50,696 bases of DNA from Candidatus Woesebacteria bacterium GW2011_GWA1_39_21 (GTDB lineage: Bacteria; Patescibacteriota; Microgenomatia; UBA8517), in contig LBWP01000007.1 of the NCBI GenBank assembly GCA_000993685.1, positions 1 to 50,696 on the forward strand. Reading direction: 5' to 3'. Shown piece by piece: positions 1 through 7,929 of this stretch. The notes under the pieces are model-generated. The model worked only from the letters and a program-made list of their open reading frames with translations, had not been told where the DNA came from and searched no databases. The first letter of the stretch is position 1. Each line of letters begins with the position of its first letter. Made by a program: the position numbers and the translations under genes.

Positions 1-54
1 CGCATGCAATTTAGCGTCTATGCATTACGAAGAATCAAAAGCAATTTTGGATAA
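1..54 (+). CDS. 3' end of an unidentified upstream gene (partial)
   Basis: Frame 1 is open from the window edge to a TAA at 52-54 and gives a short basic tail (RMQFSVYALRRIKSNFG). It overlaps the start of the DHH gene by 35 bases, like the other tight gene joints here. In many bacteria rbfA precedes this phosphoesterase, so the tail could be the end of rbfA, but 17 residues are too few to show it. Confidence 0.2.
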   Translation, partial: RMQFSVYALRRIKSNFG

Positions 55-640
55 AATAAATTCTTGCGGTAGAATTCTGGTTAGCTGCCATAAAGATCCA
101 GATCCCGATTCCATCGGTTCGGCATTAGCGTTTAGAAATGTGCTAATTGGTTTGGGAAAGTCTGTTGAAATTGTTTGTGTGAGTCAAGAACTTTTTGACA
201 ACGTTTCCTATCTTCCTGGTTATTCTGAAATTAAAACCGCAGTTGACTTTTCCACCTTCAATTATTCCGGCTACGATCTTTTTCTGATTTTGGACAGTTC
301 TTCAGTTGACAGGGTGACAGGCGATAAAAATCTCTATAAAATTCCTATACCAAAAATCGTTATTGACCACCATGAGACTAACACACTTTTCGGTGATATC
401 AATTTGATTGACAAAGAAAGAGCTTCGGTCGGCGAGATCTTAAATGATCTTTTAGAAGATTTTAATTTTGTCATAGATCAAAATACAGCTGATTGTCTGA
501 TGGCTGCGATAGTTGGGGATACCGGAGCTTTTAAGTTTCCCAGTACTTCGAAAAGAACTTTTGAAATAGTAATTGGGTTGATGGATAAAGGTGCTGATAA
601 AAATAAGGCGGTTAGTGAAATCTATATGAGTGAAATATGA
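20..640 (+). CDS. DHH phosphoesterase, N-terminal half (NrnA-like), split gene
   Basis: This is the DHH catalytic domain of an NrnA-type phosphoesterase; known members hydrolyse short oligonucleotides (nanoRNA) and 3'-phosphoadenosine 5'-phosphate in the cytoplasm. Visible metal-binding motifs are HKDPDPDSIGS (H24, D26, D28, D30), D92 in LILDSSS, DHH at 116-118 and D167 in GDTGAF. The frame stops at 638-640, just before the DHHA1 domain, which continues in the next frame (637-1026). The break lies in a perfect 11-bp tandem duplication; removing one copy restores a single frame of about 331 codons, the normal family size. The ATG at 20 is the only methionine near the domain start, though the frame stays open to the window edge. 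Confidence 0.85.
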   Translation: MHYEESKAILDKINSCGRILVSCHKDPDPDSIGSALAFRNVLIGLGKSVEIVCVSQELFDNVSYLPGYSEIKTAVDFSTFNYSGYDLFLILDSSSVDRVTGDKNLYKIPIPKIVIDHHETNTLFGDINLIDKERASVGEILNDLLEDFNFVIDQNTADCLMAAIVGDTGAFKFPSTSKRTFEIVIGLMDKGADKNKAVSEIYMSEI

Positions 641-645
641 GTGAA
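624..645 (+). repeat. 11-bp perfect tandem duplication that breaks the DHH gene
   Basis: The unit ATATGAGTGAA occurs at 624-634 and again at 635-645. Eleven bases is not a multiple of three, so the second copy shifts the frame and creates the TGA at 638-640. With one copy the protein would read ...SEIYMSEDYNVLRFW..., joining the two halves without loss. It is either a recent mutation, a phase-variable slippage site or an assembly error. Confidence 0.9.
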
Positions 646-1026
646 GATTATAACGTATTAAGATTTTGGGGTGAAGTTTTATCCAAAATGAAATTAGATT
701 TGGATCGAAAATTTGTTTGGTCAGCAATCGACTACGAAACATTTGAAGAATGTGGAAAGCCCAGAACTGGCAAAGAGACTGCAGCCAGTAGTTTTGTTGA
801 AATTGTTAAAGGTACAGATTTTGGTTTTGTCGCATGTGAGGAAGAGAAAGGTTATCTAAAAATAAGTTTTCGGTCCAGAACCGGATTCGATACTTCAAAA
901 ATTGCATCAGAACTCGGTGGAGGAGGGCATGTCTACGCATCTGGTGCCAGTATCAAAGGTTTGGATTTTGATCAGGCAGTCGAAAGATTGTTGGAAGTGG
1001 TAAATAAACACACAAATAAACCGTGA
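637..1026 (+). CDS. DHH phosphoesterase, C-terminal DHHA1 half, split gene
   Basis: This 129-residue frame holds the DHHA1 domain that follows the DHH domain in NrnA-type enzymes and helps bind substrate. The diagnostic glycine-rich motif GGGGH is present in the stretch SELGGGGHVYASGASI near residues 91-106. Its ATG at 637 overlaps the stop of the first half as ATGA, so it could be translated by coupling and might still associate with the N-terminal half. The more likely reading is the rear part of one gene broken by the 11-bp duplication at 624-645. Its stop overlaps the GTG start of the next gene. Confidence 0.8.
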   Translation: MSEDYNVLRFWGEVLSKMKLDLDRKFVWSAIDYETFEECGKPRTGKETAASSFVEIVKGTDFGFVACEEEKGYLKISFRSRTGFDTSKIASELGGGGHVYASGASIKGLDFDQAVERLLEVVNKHTNKP

Positions 1027-1868
1027 GTAAAATAAAAAGTTTTTTTTCAAACTGGTTATCTTATCTAGTTTTGGCATTTGTTGTGATTGCAGCATTTTAC
1101 CTTCGTGTCTATAAAATTGGAGATCTTATGGGCTTTTACTATGACCAGGGCCGCGACGCTTTGGTAATCTGGAATCTGTGGCATAGCGGAAAGTTTTTTT
1201 TGATCGGTCCGGTTACCGGACTGTCGGGAATATTCCTGGGTCCGTTTTATTACTTTCTGATTGCCCCACTATATTTGATCGGTGGAGGTAACCCACTACT
1301 CCCGATGGTATTTTTAGCAATTTTGTCGGCACTTTCGCTTTTACTAATTTTTGAACTGGGTCGGCAAATTCACTCGAGATCTGCCGGTTTAATCGCCGCG
1401 GTAGTCGCTGGGTTTTCTTATTACATTATTTACTACAGCCGGTGGCTTTCTAATCCCAACCCGATGCTTTTGTTAAGCATGATATTTTTTTATTCACTAT
1501 GGAAGATTATCTCCGGCGGAAGAAGACGTTGGTGGCCCGTTTCGGCATTTGTTGTGGGGGTGTCTCTACATTTTGAATCCGCAAGTGCGTTTTTTTATTT
1601 ATTCATTTATTTCCTTTTTATTTTATGGTTTCTTATACGATATTTAAAAGGCCTCAAGGGTGGACTGATTGGTTCAAAATTTTGGCGCTTTGTAAAGTTA
1701 AATTCCAGACTGATTATCGTATCATGCATTTGTCTTTTAGTAACTTTTATTCCACAGATTATCTTTAACTTTAGACACGATAACCTTCTGATGGATAATT
1801 TTCTAAAATTATTTACGGAGAAAAGCACCTGGCAAAGGGAACGCTACCACTATTTTCGATTTTCTTAA
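1023..1868 (+). pseudogene. GT-C family membrane glycosyltransferase, 5' part of a broken gene
   Basis: The 281-residue product is strongly hydrophobic, with many membrane segments and a loop after the first one containing YYDQGRDALVIW and TGLSGIFLGPFYY. The matching loop of the intact gene at 2471-3949 is HDNDLAGW and TQGIFIGGLFYY, so the two are paralogues of the GT-C superfamily (polyprenyl-phosphate-sugar-dependent, acting outside the membrane). After LKLFTEK the reading falls into a nonsense tail (STWQRERYHYFRFS) and stops; homologous sequence resumes in another frame. The GTG start at 1023 overlaps the preceding stop. Confidence 0.65.
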
Positions 1869-1876
1869 TCACCCCA

Positions 1877-2428
1877 ATGCTTGGGTATATCCTTTTTCAG
1901 GGGAATTTCGGAAATATTTATGATTATTACCTGATAGGTTATTTTCTTCCTTTCATTCTTTTATTTTCAATCGGACTTGCTGAGTTTTCCACTACATTAT
2001 TAGGAAAACTGCTGCTACTTTTATTTTTCGTTTACTTCTTTCGGGTAAACATGATTCCAATCAGAGCAATGATCAAAAACCCAATGGATGGACCGACAGA
2101 TATTAAACTGGGAAGCCAGATAAGGGCTGTTGACTGGGTTTTTGAAAACGCTGCCGGGAGGGGAGTATACAATGTGGATGTCTATGTTCCACCGGTAATT
2201 CCATACGCGTATGACTATTTGTTTTTGTGGCAGGGATGGAAAAAATGCGGTGAATCTTTATGTGGAAAAGTGGATTACACAACGTCGATGATATATACGC
2301 TTTATGAACAGGATCCACCCAATCCGCAGCGTTTAAAAGCGTGGCTTGACAATCAACAGGGCGCCAGTTTTTTAGAGGAAGAAGCGAGATTTGGTGGTAT
2401 AACGGTGCAGCGCAGAAGAAGACTTTAG
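1877..2428 (+). pseudogene. GT-C family membrane glycosyltransferase, 3' part of a broken gene
   Basis: This frame carries the last membrane segments and the C-terminal outer domain of the gene that starts at 1023. The frame is open back to 1799 and upstream of the ATG reads GTLPLFSIFLITP, a plausible membrane segment, so the join lies between 1799 and 1868. The C-terminal DYLFLWQGWKK region followed by a TMIYTLY-like strand matches RYIFWMYKM and YTIVFPL in the 2471-3949 paralogue. Aligned by eye to that paralogue, about 60 residues are missing at the junction. A frameshifting deletion is therefore more likely than a single-base error. A short translated product from the ATG at 1877 cannot be excluded. 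Confidence 0.6.
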
Positions 2429-2470
2429 AAAATATCAAGCTTGAGAAGCGCCGCCTTCTTGTGATGATCG

Positions 2471-3949
2471 ATGGGAAAATTTATCAAATCAAACTGGCAA
2501 ATAATTTTGATCGTGGTTGTAGGCTTGTTTCTTCGCGTATACAAGTATGATCAGCTTTTTGGTTACAATCATGACAACGATCTCGCAGGTTGGATTGTTA
2601 AGGATATAGTTGTTGATAAACACCTTCGCCTGATTGGTCAGGAGACTTCGACACAGGGAATATTCATTGGCGGGTTGTTTTACTACTTGCAAGTTCCCTT
2701 TTATCTGCTCTTTAAAATGGATCCTGTTGGCGTGACCTTATTAGGGGCGCTTTTGGGAGTTATCTACGTAACGGGGATTTATTTGATGGTAAGAAGGGTT
2801 TTTTCTAAAAGCGTGGCCATTATTTCCGCCCTAGTGTATTGTCTTTCTTATGTATTTATTTTCAACGATAGGGAAATTGTTCCAACGCAGCCGGTAATAT
2901 TTTGGAGTCTCGCGTTCTTTTTCGCACAAGCGGAAATTATCAACGGTAATGTTAAGCGTGGATTACTAATTTCAGCGGTTCTTTTTGCATTGATTTGGCA
3001 TTTAAATTTTGCTTTGTTAATTCCTGCTCCTACCCTTTTACTTTCTTTGTGGTTTGCAAGAAAAAAGTTCAAGGTATCTTATGCATTTGTTGCAATTGTT
3101 GTTTTTGTTATATTGTCAACCCCGCTTATTTATTTTGAATTTAAACACTCCTTCGTTCAGTCGAGGGCTTTTATCGCATCGTTGACAACAGATCAAAAAG
3201 ACATTGTAAAAGGTTATGACAAAGTAGTGCGGGTTTATCGTCTGGTTTCGAAAAACTACTATTCGATTTTTTTACCGTCTTTAGACTTCCCTAAACATGA
3301 ACAGATACTCCTTCTTGTTTTTGGTGTATTTATCTGTCTTTTCGTTAAATTAAAAAAATATCGAAAGTTGTTCGCCGTGATGCTGTTTTGGTTTTTCCTT
3401 TATTTTCTATTTTTCTCCTTATATTCAAAAATTGTCTCCGAATATTACTTAAGCGGGGCTCAATCTATTCCCGTACTTTTGTTTTCACTAACTATTGCTG
3501 GACTAATTGAAAGCAAAAGGTGGAAGCTATTTGCGTTGATTACACTCTTACTTCTTATAGTGGTAAATTCAAAACGTTTTTTTACTGTTTCAATTAATGG
3601 AAGTGGTTATTTGGAAAGAAAAGCAATCGTAGCCGAAATTAAACGCGACTCTGAAGAGCGTGGGTATAATTGCGTGGCGATCTCGTATATTACCGACCCG
3701 GGTTACGATTTAGGCTACCGATATATTTTTTGGATGTACAAAATGCACGTCAACAAACCGTCGTCGGGATCGCCTGTTTACACGATTGTCTTCCCTCTTA
3801 ACGACACGCTCTTTCCTGCGAATAGGACATTTGGGGCGCTAGGACTTATTTATCCGGATTATTCGCGATATACTAAAGAAGCGGTGCGGCACAGTTGTTC
3901 AGGAGAGAATTCGAACTTAACCGATCCGATGTTTGGGTTTACAAAATAA
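2471..3949 (+). CDS. GT-C family polytopic glycosyltransferase
   Basis: This 492-residue protein has a short basic N-terminus, a first membrane helix, then an outer loop with acidic residues (NHDNDLAGW, about residues 34-42) where GT-C enzymes hold the catalytic acid. Roughly ten further hydrophobic segments follow, then a soluble C-terminal domain of about 110 residues. GT-C enzymes take sugar from polyprenyl-phosphate donors on the outer face of the membrane; donor and acceptor cannot be read here. It is the intact paralogue of the broken gene just upstream. No Shine-Dalgarno site is visible before the ATG. Confidence 0.7.
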   Translation: MGKFIKSNWQIILIVVVGLFLRVYKYDQLFGYNHDNDLAGWIVKDIVVDKHLRLIGQETSTQGIFIGGLFYYLQVPFYLLFKMDPVGVTLLGALLGVIYVTGIYLMVRRVFSKSVAIISALVYCLSYVFIFNDREIVPTQPVIFWSLAFFFAQAEIINGNVKRGLLISAVLFALIWHLNFALLIPAPTLLLSLWFARKKFKVSYAFVAIVVFVILSTPLIYFEFKHSFVQSRAFIASLTTDQKDIVKGYDKVVRVYRLVSKNYYSIFLPSLDFPKHEQILLLVFGVFICLFVKLKKYRKLFAVMLFWFFLYFLFFSLYSKIVSEYYLSGAQSIPVLLFSLTIAGLIESKRWKLFALITLLLLIVVNSKRFFTVSINGSGYLERKAIVAEIKRDSEERGYNCVAISYITDPGYDLGYRYIFWMYKMHVNKPSSGSPVYTIVFPLNDTLFPANRTFGALGLIYPDYSRYTKEAVRHSCSGENSNLTDPMFGFTK

Positions 3950-3972
3950 CGCACCTGTTTTTTTATAATAAC

Positions 3973-4155
3973 GTTCAAGAAAACCCCACCCTTCAGGGTG
4001 GGGATGTCGCCGACTCAAAGAGTCTTCTGACTCGGAGAGAATTGAACTCTGAAAATGCGGATGCAGAGTCGAGCTTTGCTTTTGATAAAATCTTAAGCTT
4101 TGCTTATATGTCATTCTCCTTGGGGAAACCCTTAAGGCGGGGAGGATGTCATAAT
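3973..4155. mobile_element. Non-autonomous IS200/IS605-like hairpin element (copy A)
   Basis: The left part starts GTTCAAGAAAAC and runs into a perfect hairpin, CCCCACCC / GGGTGGGG with loop TTCA (3984-4003). A second small hairpin, GACTC-AAA-GAGTC, lies at 4012-4024. The right part around 4111-4155 reads TTGGGGAAACCC then TTAAGGCGGGG. A related left end (GTTCAAGAAAAC plus a TTCA-loop hairpin) and right end (TTGGGGAAC...GGGGG) occur at 6559-6655. Subterminal imperfect palindromes of this kind are typical of IS200/IS605 ends. No TnpA or TnpB coding sequence lies inside. It fills the gap between two glycosyltransferase genes. Confidence 0.5.
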
Positions 4156-4182
4156 AACTAGATTCAGTACAAAACAAACAGT

Positions 4183-4962
4183 ATGTTAAAAAACGATATT
4201 TATTTATCCGTTGTTGTTCCTTGTTATAACGAGGAAGAAAATATTAAAAGAGGAGTCTTGCAGGATATCTATGTCTATCTGTCAAAGTGCAAATTCAGTT
4301 GGGAAGTGATTATTTCTGATGACGGAAGCAGCGATAAAAGCCGTGCTTTGGTTGTCGAAAAAATTCAACACTACAAGAGTTTCCGACTTTTGGAAAACCA
4401 GCATGGAGGCAAACCGTCAGCGTTATGGTCAGGGGTTCAAAAAGCAAAAGGCAGATACATTTTGTTTACTGATATGGACCAGTCGACACCGATTGCAGAG
4501 TTGGCAAAGTTGATTCCATTTATCAAAAAAGATGTTGTAGCAGTCATCGGTTCGCGAGGGTTGTCCAGGAGAAACTTTCCTTTATATAGAAGAGTCGGAG
4601 CTATAGTTTTTATAACTTTTCGGAAGCTTTTGATACTGCCGGAAATTAACGATACCCAATGCGGATTTAAGCTTTTTAGAAACGATGCACTGGTTGAAGT
4701 GTTTCCAAAACTGGAATATTTTCGAAAAGAGCAGTCAGTAAAGGGATGGAAGGTTACTTCTTTTGATGTTGAGCTTTTGTATTTATTAAGCAAACTAGGT
4801 TATCCGATAGAAGAAGTTCCAGTTAGTTGGGAAGACGCGGATGTCAGTGTCAGTAAAGGTGGTGGTCTTGGTCGCTATCTTAAGGAATCCAAGGAGATGC
4901 TGCTTCAAATTTTACGAGTGAAGTTAAACGAGATGCGCGGAATTTACGGAAATTTGGAATAA
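4183..4962 (+). CDS. GT2 glycosyltransferase, polyprenyl-phosphate sugar synthase-like (DPM1/DPG-like)
   Basis: This 259-residue protein is a GT-A fold family 2 enzyme of the dolichyl-phosphate mannose/glucose synthase type. Visible are SVVVPCYNEEEN at the start, DDGSSD (46-51), the metal-binding DMDQ (97-100, a DxD variant), GSR at 123-125 and QCGFKLF (159-165), a signature of this subgroup. It would move one sugar from a nucleotide sugar to polyprenyl phosphate on the cytoplasmic face. Its stop overlaps by one base the start of a GT-C gene that could use this lipid-linked sugar. The sugar type cannot be read. Confidence 0.85.
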   Translation: MLKNDIYLSVVVPCYNEEENIKRGVLQDIYVYLSKCKFSWEVIISDDGSSDKSRALVVEKIQHYKSFRLLENQHGGKPSALWSGVQKAKGRYILFTDMDQSTPIAELAKLIPFIKKDVVAVIGSRGLSRRNFPLYRRVGAIVFITFRKLLILPEINDTQCGFKLFRNDALVEVFPKLEYFRKEQSVKGWKVTSFDVELLYLLSKLGYPIEEVPVSWEDADVSVSKGGGLGRYLKESKEMLLQILRVKLNEMRGIYGNLE

Positions 4963-6554
4963 TGAGTTCTGTTTTGTATAAAATAATATCATCAACGATG
5001 AAAAAATTTTGGAAAAAGTGGCGGGCTACTCTCATGATCCTTTTTGGAGTACTTTTATGCGGATTGTTTTTGCGCATTGTCCGGGTTGTTATCGAACAGC
5101 AGCCGATTTTCGCCGACGAGGCAATCTATGTTCGTTGGGCCCAGGTGATGAAGGCCGAGCCGACATTGAGATTTCTTCCGCTGTCTGACGGTAAACAGCC
5201 ACTGTTTATGTGGGTGTTGATGTTTCTTCTCGAACCGTTGTATGACCCCTTGATTGCCGGCAGATTGTTGTCAGTTGTCTTTGGCCTGGTTACGAATTTG
5301 GGAGTTTTCTTTTTAACCTATTTATTGTTTGGGAGAAAAAAGCCGGCTTTGGTTGCGGCGTTAATCTATGCATTGGCTCCAATCACGCTTTTTTTTGATA
5401 GTATGGCATTGGTTGATGCAACTCTCTCAATGTTCGGTGTTTGGTTTTTGTTGTTTTTACTTTTAACGATAAAACTTCAAAGATACGATCTTTCAATGTT
5501 GTCGGGGTTTCTCTTAGGTGGAGCCCTGCTGACAAAATCACCCGCTTTATATTTTTCAATTTTAGCCCCATCGGTTTTGATTATGCATCAATGGCCAAAG
5601 AAAAAAGTTCAAATTTTTCAATCGCTGGTGAAACAGTTGTCGTATCTTGTTCCGGTTTACCTGATTGCTTACGGAATGTTCAACGTCTTGCGGCTAGGGC
5701 CTAATTTTCAGATGATAGCTCTACGGAACACAGATTATATTTTTCCCTTGTCGCATCTTTGGCAGAATCCAAAAGATCCGTTTATCTTCCATATCCAGGA
5801 AATCGGTCAGTGGTTGTGGTTACTTGGACCCGGTGTTATTGTTTTCACTTTTGTTTTAGGGATAATTGTTGCGGCCAATAGGTTCAGACGGCAGACAATA
5901 CTTTTGACTCTTTGGATCGTAACACCATTATTTGCAAACGCGATGTTTGCCAAGGTCTTTACTGCACGTTATATTCTCTTTGTCGTGCCGTATATATTTA
6001 TTATTTCATCGCTTTTTATCGTTTTTCAGACAAAAGTTCAAAAACTGATATCTTTACTTTTACTGCTTCTTGTCGCGAATGCGCTTTTGGTAGATGCACT
6101 TTTTATCTTTAAAATTGATCAGGCTCCGCTTCCAAAAAGTGAGAGGACGGGATATTTGGAGGAGTGGACAGCTGGTTACGGTATTAAAGAGGTTGCAAAA
6201 TATCTGGTAGAGAAGCAACGGTCTTTATCCGAAGGAGAAAAAATTGTAGTTGGAACAGAAGGGTATTTCGGAACTTTGCCGGATGGACTTGAGATCTACT
6301 TGAATAATTATCGGACGATAACTGTGATCGGAGTTGGTTTGGATATTAAATCGCTTCCGTCGTCACTTTCTGAATCGAGACGGTTTGGAAATATTACGTA
6401 TTTGGTAATCAACTCCTCGCGACTTGTTGGAGATCCAAATAAAATGGGCCTGAAACTAATAGCATCTTATCCAAAGCCGCTTAGAACTATTGGCACGTCG
6501 GACTACATCAAGTATGGTCCGCAGGAAACACTCTATTTTTTTGAGGTTTTGTAA
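4962..6554 (+). CDS. GT-C glycosyltransferase, ArnT/PMT-like
   Basis: About 530 residues with a long hydrophobic body. The loop after the first membrane helix contains FADEAIYVRWA (D52, E53), the acidic pair typical of ArnT/PMT-type GT-C enzymes (Pfam PMT_2 group), followed by DGKQPLFMWV and the conserved AGRLLSVVFG segment. The C-terminal ~130 residues look soluble and outward facing. It likely uses the product of the GT2 just upstream, whose stop overlaps this start by one base. An internal ATG at 4998 (MKKFWKKWRATL) is an equally good start: a TAATAT hexamer lies 8 nt before it. Confidence 0.8.
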   Translation: MSSVLYKIISSTMKKFWKKWRATLMILFGVLLCGLFLRIVRVVIEQQPIFADEAIYVRWAQVMKAEPTLRFLPLSDGKQPLFMWVLMFLLEPLYDPLIAGRLLSVVFGLVTNLGVFFLTYLLFGRKKPALVAALIYALAPITLFFDSMALVDATLSMFGVWFLLFLLLTIKLQRYDLSMLSGFLLGGALLTKSPALYFSILAPSVLIMHQWPKKKVQIFQSLVKQLSYLVPVYLIAYGMFNVLRLGPNFQMIALRNTDYIFPLSHLWQNPKDPFIFHIQEIGQWLWLLGPGVIVFTFVLGIIVAANRFRRQTILLTLWIVTPLFANAMFAKVFTARYILFVVPYIFIISSLFIVFQTKVQKLISLLLLLLVANALLVDALFIFKIDQAPLPKSERTGYLEEWTAGYGIKEVAKYLVEKQRSLSEGEKIVVGTEGYFGTLPDGLEIYLNNYRTITVIGVGLDIKSLPSSLSESRRFGNITYLVINSSRLVGDPNKMGLKLIASYPKPLRTIGTSDYIKYGPQETLYFFEVL

Positions 6555-6558
6555 CAGA

Positions 6559-6655
6559 GTTCAAGAAAACCAAGGGCTTCAGCCTGTGGATGAATTGAAC
6601 TTTGTATATCGTCCTTTTTGGGGAACCACACCTTCAAAGCAGGGGGTATAAGGGT
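6559..6655. mobile_element. Non-autonomous IS200/IS605-like hairpin element (copy B1)
   Basis: The left end GTTCAAGAAAAC (6559-6570) is identical to that of copy A. It runs into an imperfect hairpin with the same TTCA loop (6570-6589). The right end reads TTGGGGAACCACACCTTC then AGGGGG (about 6618-6646), matching copy A's right end in layout. The interior is only about 30 bases, so this is a smaller deletion derivative. It occupies the whole gap between the converging GT-C gene and the Gre-like gene. Confidence 0.45.
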
Positions 6656-7146
6656 TATTCACAAACTTTTATAACAAATTTCTTATTATTGAATTCAACT
6701 GCGAAAACCACGGACTTTAGTCCGTGGTAGTTTATTATAGACAAATTTTTTTCCGTTACTTTCGCTAAGATGATTTTTCCCAGTGGTGTTTTTTCAGACA
6801 GCAGCTTTATATCATTACATTGGCGCCCGCCGTATCCGTCTGGAACCAGAATTATTTTTAGTAGTGTTTTGTGGGCAACTAGTTCAAGATAGCTCCAAAG
6901 TCCGATATGATTTTGGGCACTTTTGATTTTGCCGGGGAGATTGGATATTAAAATTTCTAAGAGTTTAAGTTTTTCATCCAACTCCGACAGCATTCTGTCC
7001 GCTTGAATTCTCGAGGTGTCAGAACGCGTTTCGGTCGGGAGCGGAGATTCATTTCGTGCAACGGTTATTTTTTCGATTGCGTCTAATAAACCCTTTCTCT
7101 CTATCTTTAAACAGCTTGTTACAATTTCTAATTTGTCGATTTTCAT
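6655..7146 (-). CDS. GreA/GreB-like transcript cleavage factor with a hairpin-encoded insertion
   Basis: The only minus-strand gene. Its 163-residue product has a charged helical N-terminal half and a C-terminal half with the Gre pattern LVPDGYGG...LLSEKTPLGKIILAKV (compare SP.SPLG.aLlGkk in GreA). Known Gre factors stimulate cleavage of backtracked transcripts in RNA polymerase. Residues 140-147 (YHGLKSVV) are encoded by a repeat hairpin at 6707-6728, and the 42-nt unit (6686-6727) also occurs near 48768. The end (VEFNNKKFVIKV) still resembles a Gre C-terminal strand, so the element may have entered in frame. The N-terminal helical hairpin is not clearly canonical. The ATG at 7146 lies 8 nt after a TACAAT hexamer. 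Confidence 0.6.
   Translation of the reverse strand: MKIDKLEIVTSCLKIERKGLLDAIEKITVARNESPLPTETRSDTSRIQADRMLSELDEKLKLLEILISNLPGKIKSAQNHIGLWSYLELVAHKTLLKIILVPDGYGGRQCNDIKLLSEKTPLGKIILAKVTEKNLSIINYHGLKSVVFAVEFNNKKFVIKVCE
6686..6750. repeat. Dispersed hairpin repeat (copy B2) inside the Gre-like gene
   Basis: Bases 6686-6727 match 48768-48809 at 40 of 42 positions by eye. The core is a hairpin, ACCACGGACT / AGTCCGTGGT (6707-6716 and 6719-6728). The sequence after it (GGTAGTTTATT..TATAG.CAAATTT) resembles the right end of copy C at 48861-48883. Hairpins of this form are common at IS200/IS605-family ends and in derived palindromic repeats. No transposase is nearby. Confidence 0.65.
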
Positions 7147-7154
7147 AAACCACT

Positions 7155-7160
7155 ATTGTA
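7155..7160 (-). promoter_or_regulatory. Candidate -10 element of the Gre-like gene
   Basis: On the minus strand a TACAAT hexamer lies 8 nt before the ATG at 7146, which would put transcription start at or beside the start codon. No convincing -35 was found. It sits in the 72-bp divergent gap between the Gre-like gene and the GT2 at 7219. Confidence 0.3.
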
Positions 7161-7218
7161 TCAGGTATGATGTAATTCTTGTACCACTGTCCAAGTGAAA
7201 TATGTTAATATCGAGAGT

Positions 7219-7929
7219 ATGCATTTGTCAGTAATTGTCCCCGCTTACAACGAAAGTAAGGTCTTAAAAGCCAATCTCATGAAAACGGTTTCTTATCTGG
7301 CGAAGAGAAAATACAGTTGGGAGATGGTGGTTGTTGATGATGGAAGTTCTGATGAGACTTTTAAAATTGCCAAGTCACTTTCCAATAAACATGTCAGGGC
7401 CTTTGGGCTTTTGGAAAATCAAGGTAAAGGTGGTGCCTTGAAAGAAGGTTTTGCCATGGCGACGGGAGATTATCTGATTTTTATGGATGCCGACCTTTCT
7501 GTTCCCTTGGAAAATATTGACAAATTTCTTTCACAACTAAAGAAATTTGACGTTGTTATCGGCTCGCGTCGAGTAAGCGGATCCAGTATTGTGGTCCACC
7601 AACCGTTGCTGCGTGAGACGTTGGGAAGAGTTTTTACTTTACTTACGAAAATTTTTACCTCGACAAATTTAGCAGATTATACCTGTGGTTTTAAAGGTTT
7701 TACAAAAAGCGCCGGAAAAAAAATATTTTCCGCGTCGATTGTAAAACGTTGGTCGTATGATGCTGAAATCATGTTTTTAGCGCAGCGGTTCGGATTTAGT
7801 ATCAAACAAGTTCCTGTCAAATGGTTTAATCGGATCGATAGCCGGGTTCATTTAGGCGATGCGGTATTCACATCGCTACTCGACTTGATTAAAATAAGAA
7901 TATATGCGCTTATGGGGAGATACGCTTAA
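7219..7929 (+). CDS. GT2 glycosyltransferase, polyprenyl-phosphate sugar synthase-like
   Basis: The 236-residue enzyme starts with MHLSVIVPAYNES and shows DDGSSD (40-45), a clean DAD metal motif (90-92), GSR (115-117) and CGFKGF (156-161), all typical of dolichyl-phosphate sugar synthases. It would load a sugar on polyprenyl phosphate in the cytoplasm. The ATG at 7219 was preferred because it places the first strand at the N-terminus as in the family; a GTG at 7195 would add eight residues. It overlaps the following GT-C gene by 26 bases and heads a run of four GT-C genes likely to use its product. Confidence 0.85.
   Translation: MHLSVIVPAYNESKVLKANLMKTVSYLAKRKYSWEMVVVDDGSSDETFKIAKSLSNKHVRAFGLLENQGKGGALKEGFAMATGDYLIFMDADLSVPLENIDKFLSQLKKFDVVIGSRRVSGSSIVVHQPLLRETLGRVFTLLTKIFTSTNLADYTCGFKGFTKSAGKKIFSASIVKRWSYDAEIMFLAQRFGFSIKQVPVKWFNRIDSRVHLGDAVFTSLLDLIKIRIYALMGRYA

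Noticed and set aside
4072-4105. AGCTTTGCTT direct repeat (4072-4081 and 4096-4105) as a regulatory site
   Set aside because: It is a short repeat inside element A and most likely part of its degenerate interior.
3895-4177. Open frames on both strands over the gap 3950-4182
   Set aside because: They overlap hairpin element A, show no family motif and read through palindromes; the repeat explains the region better.
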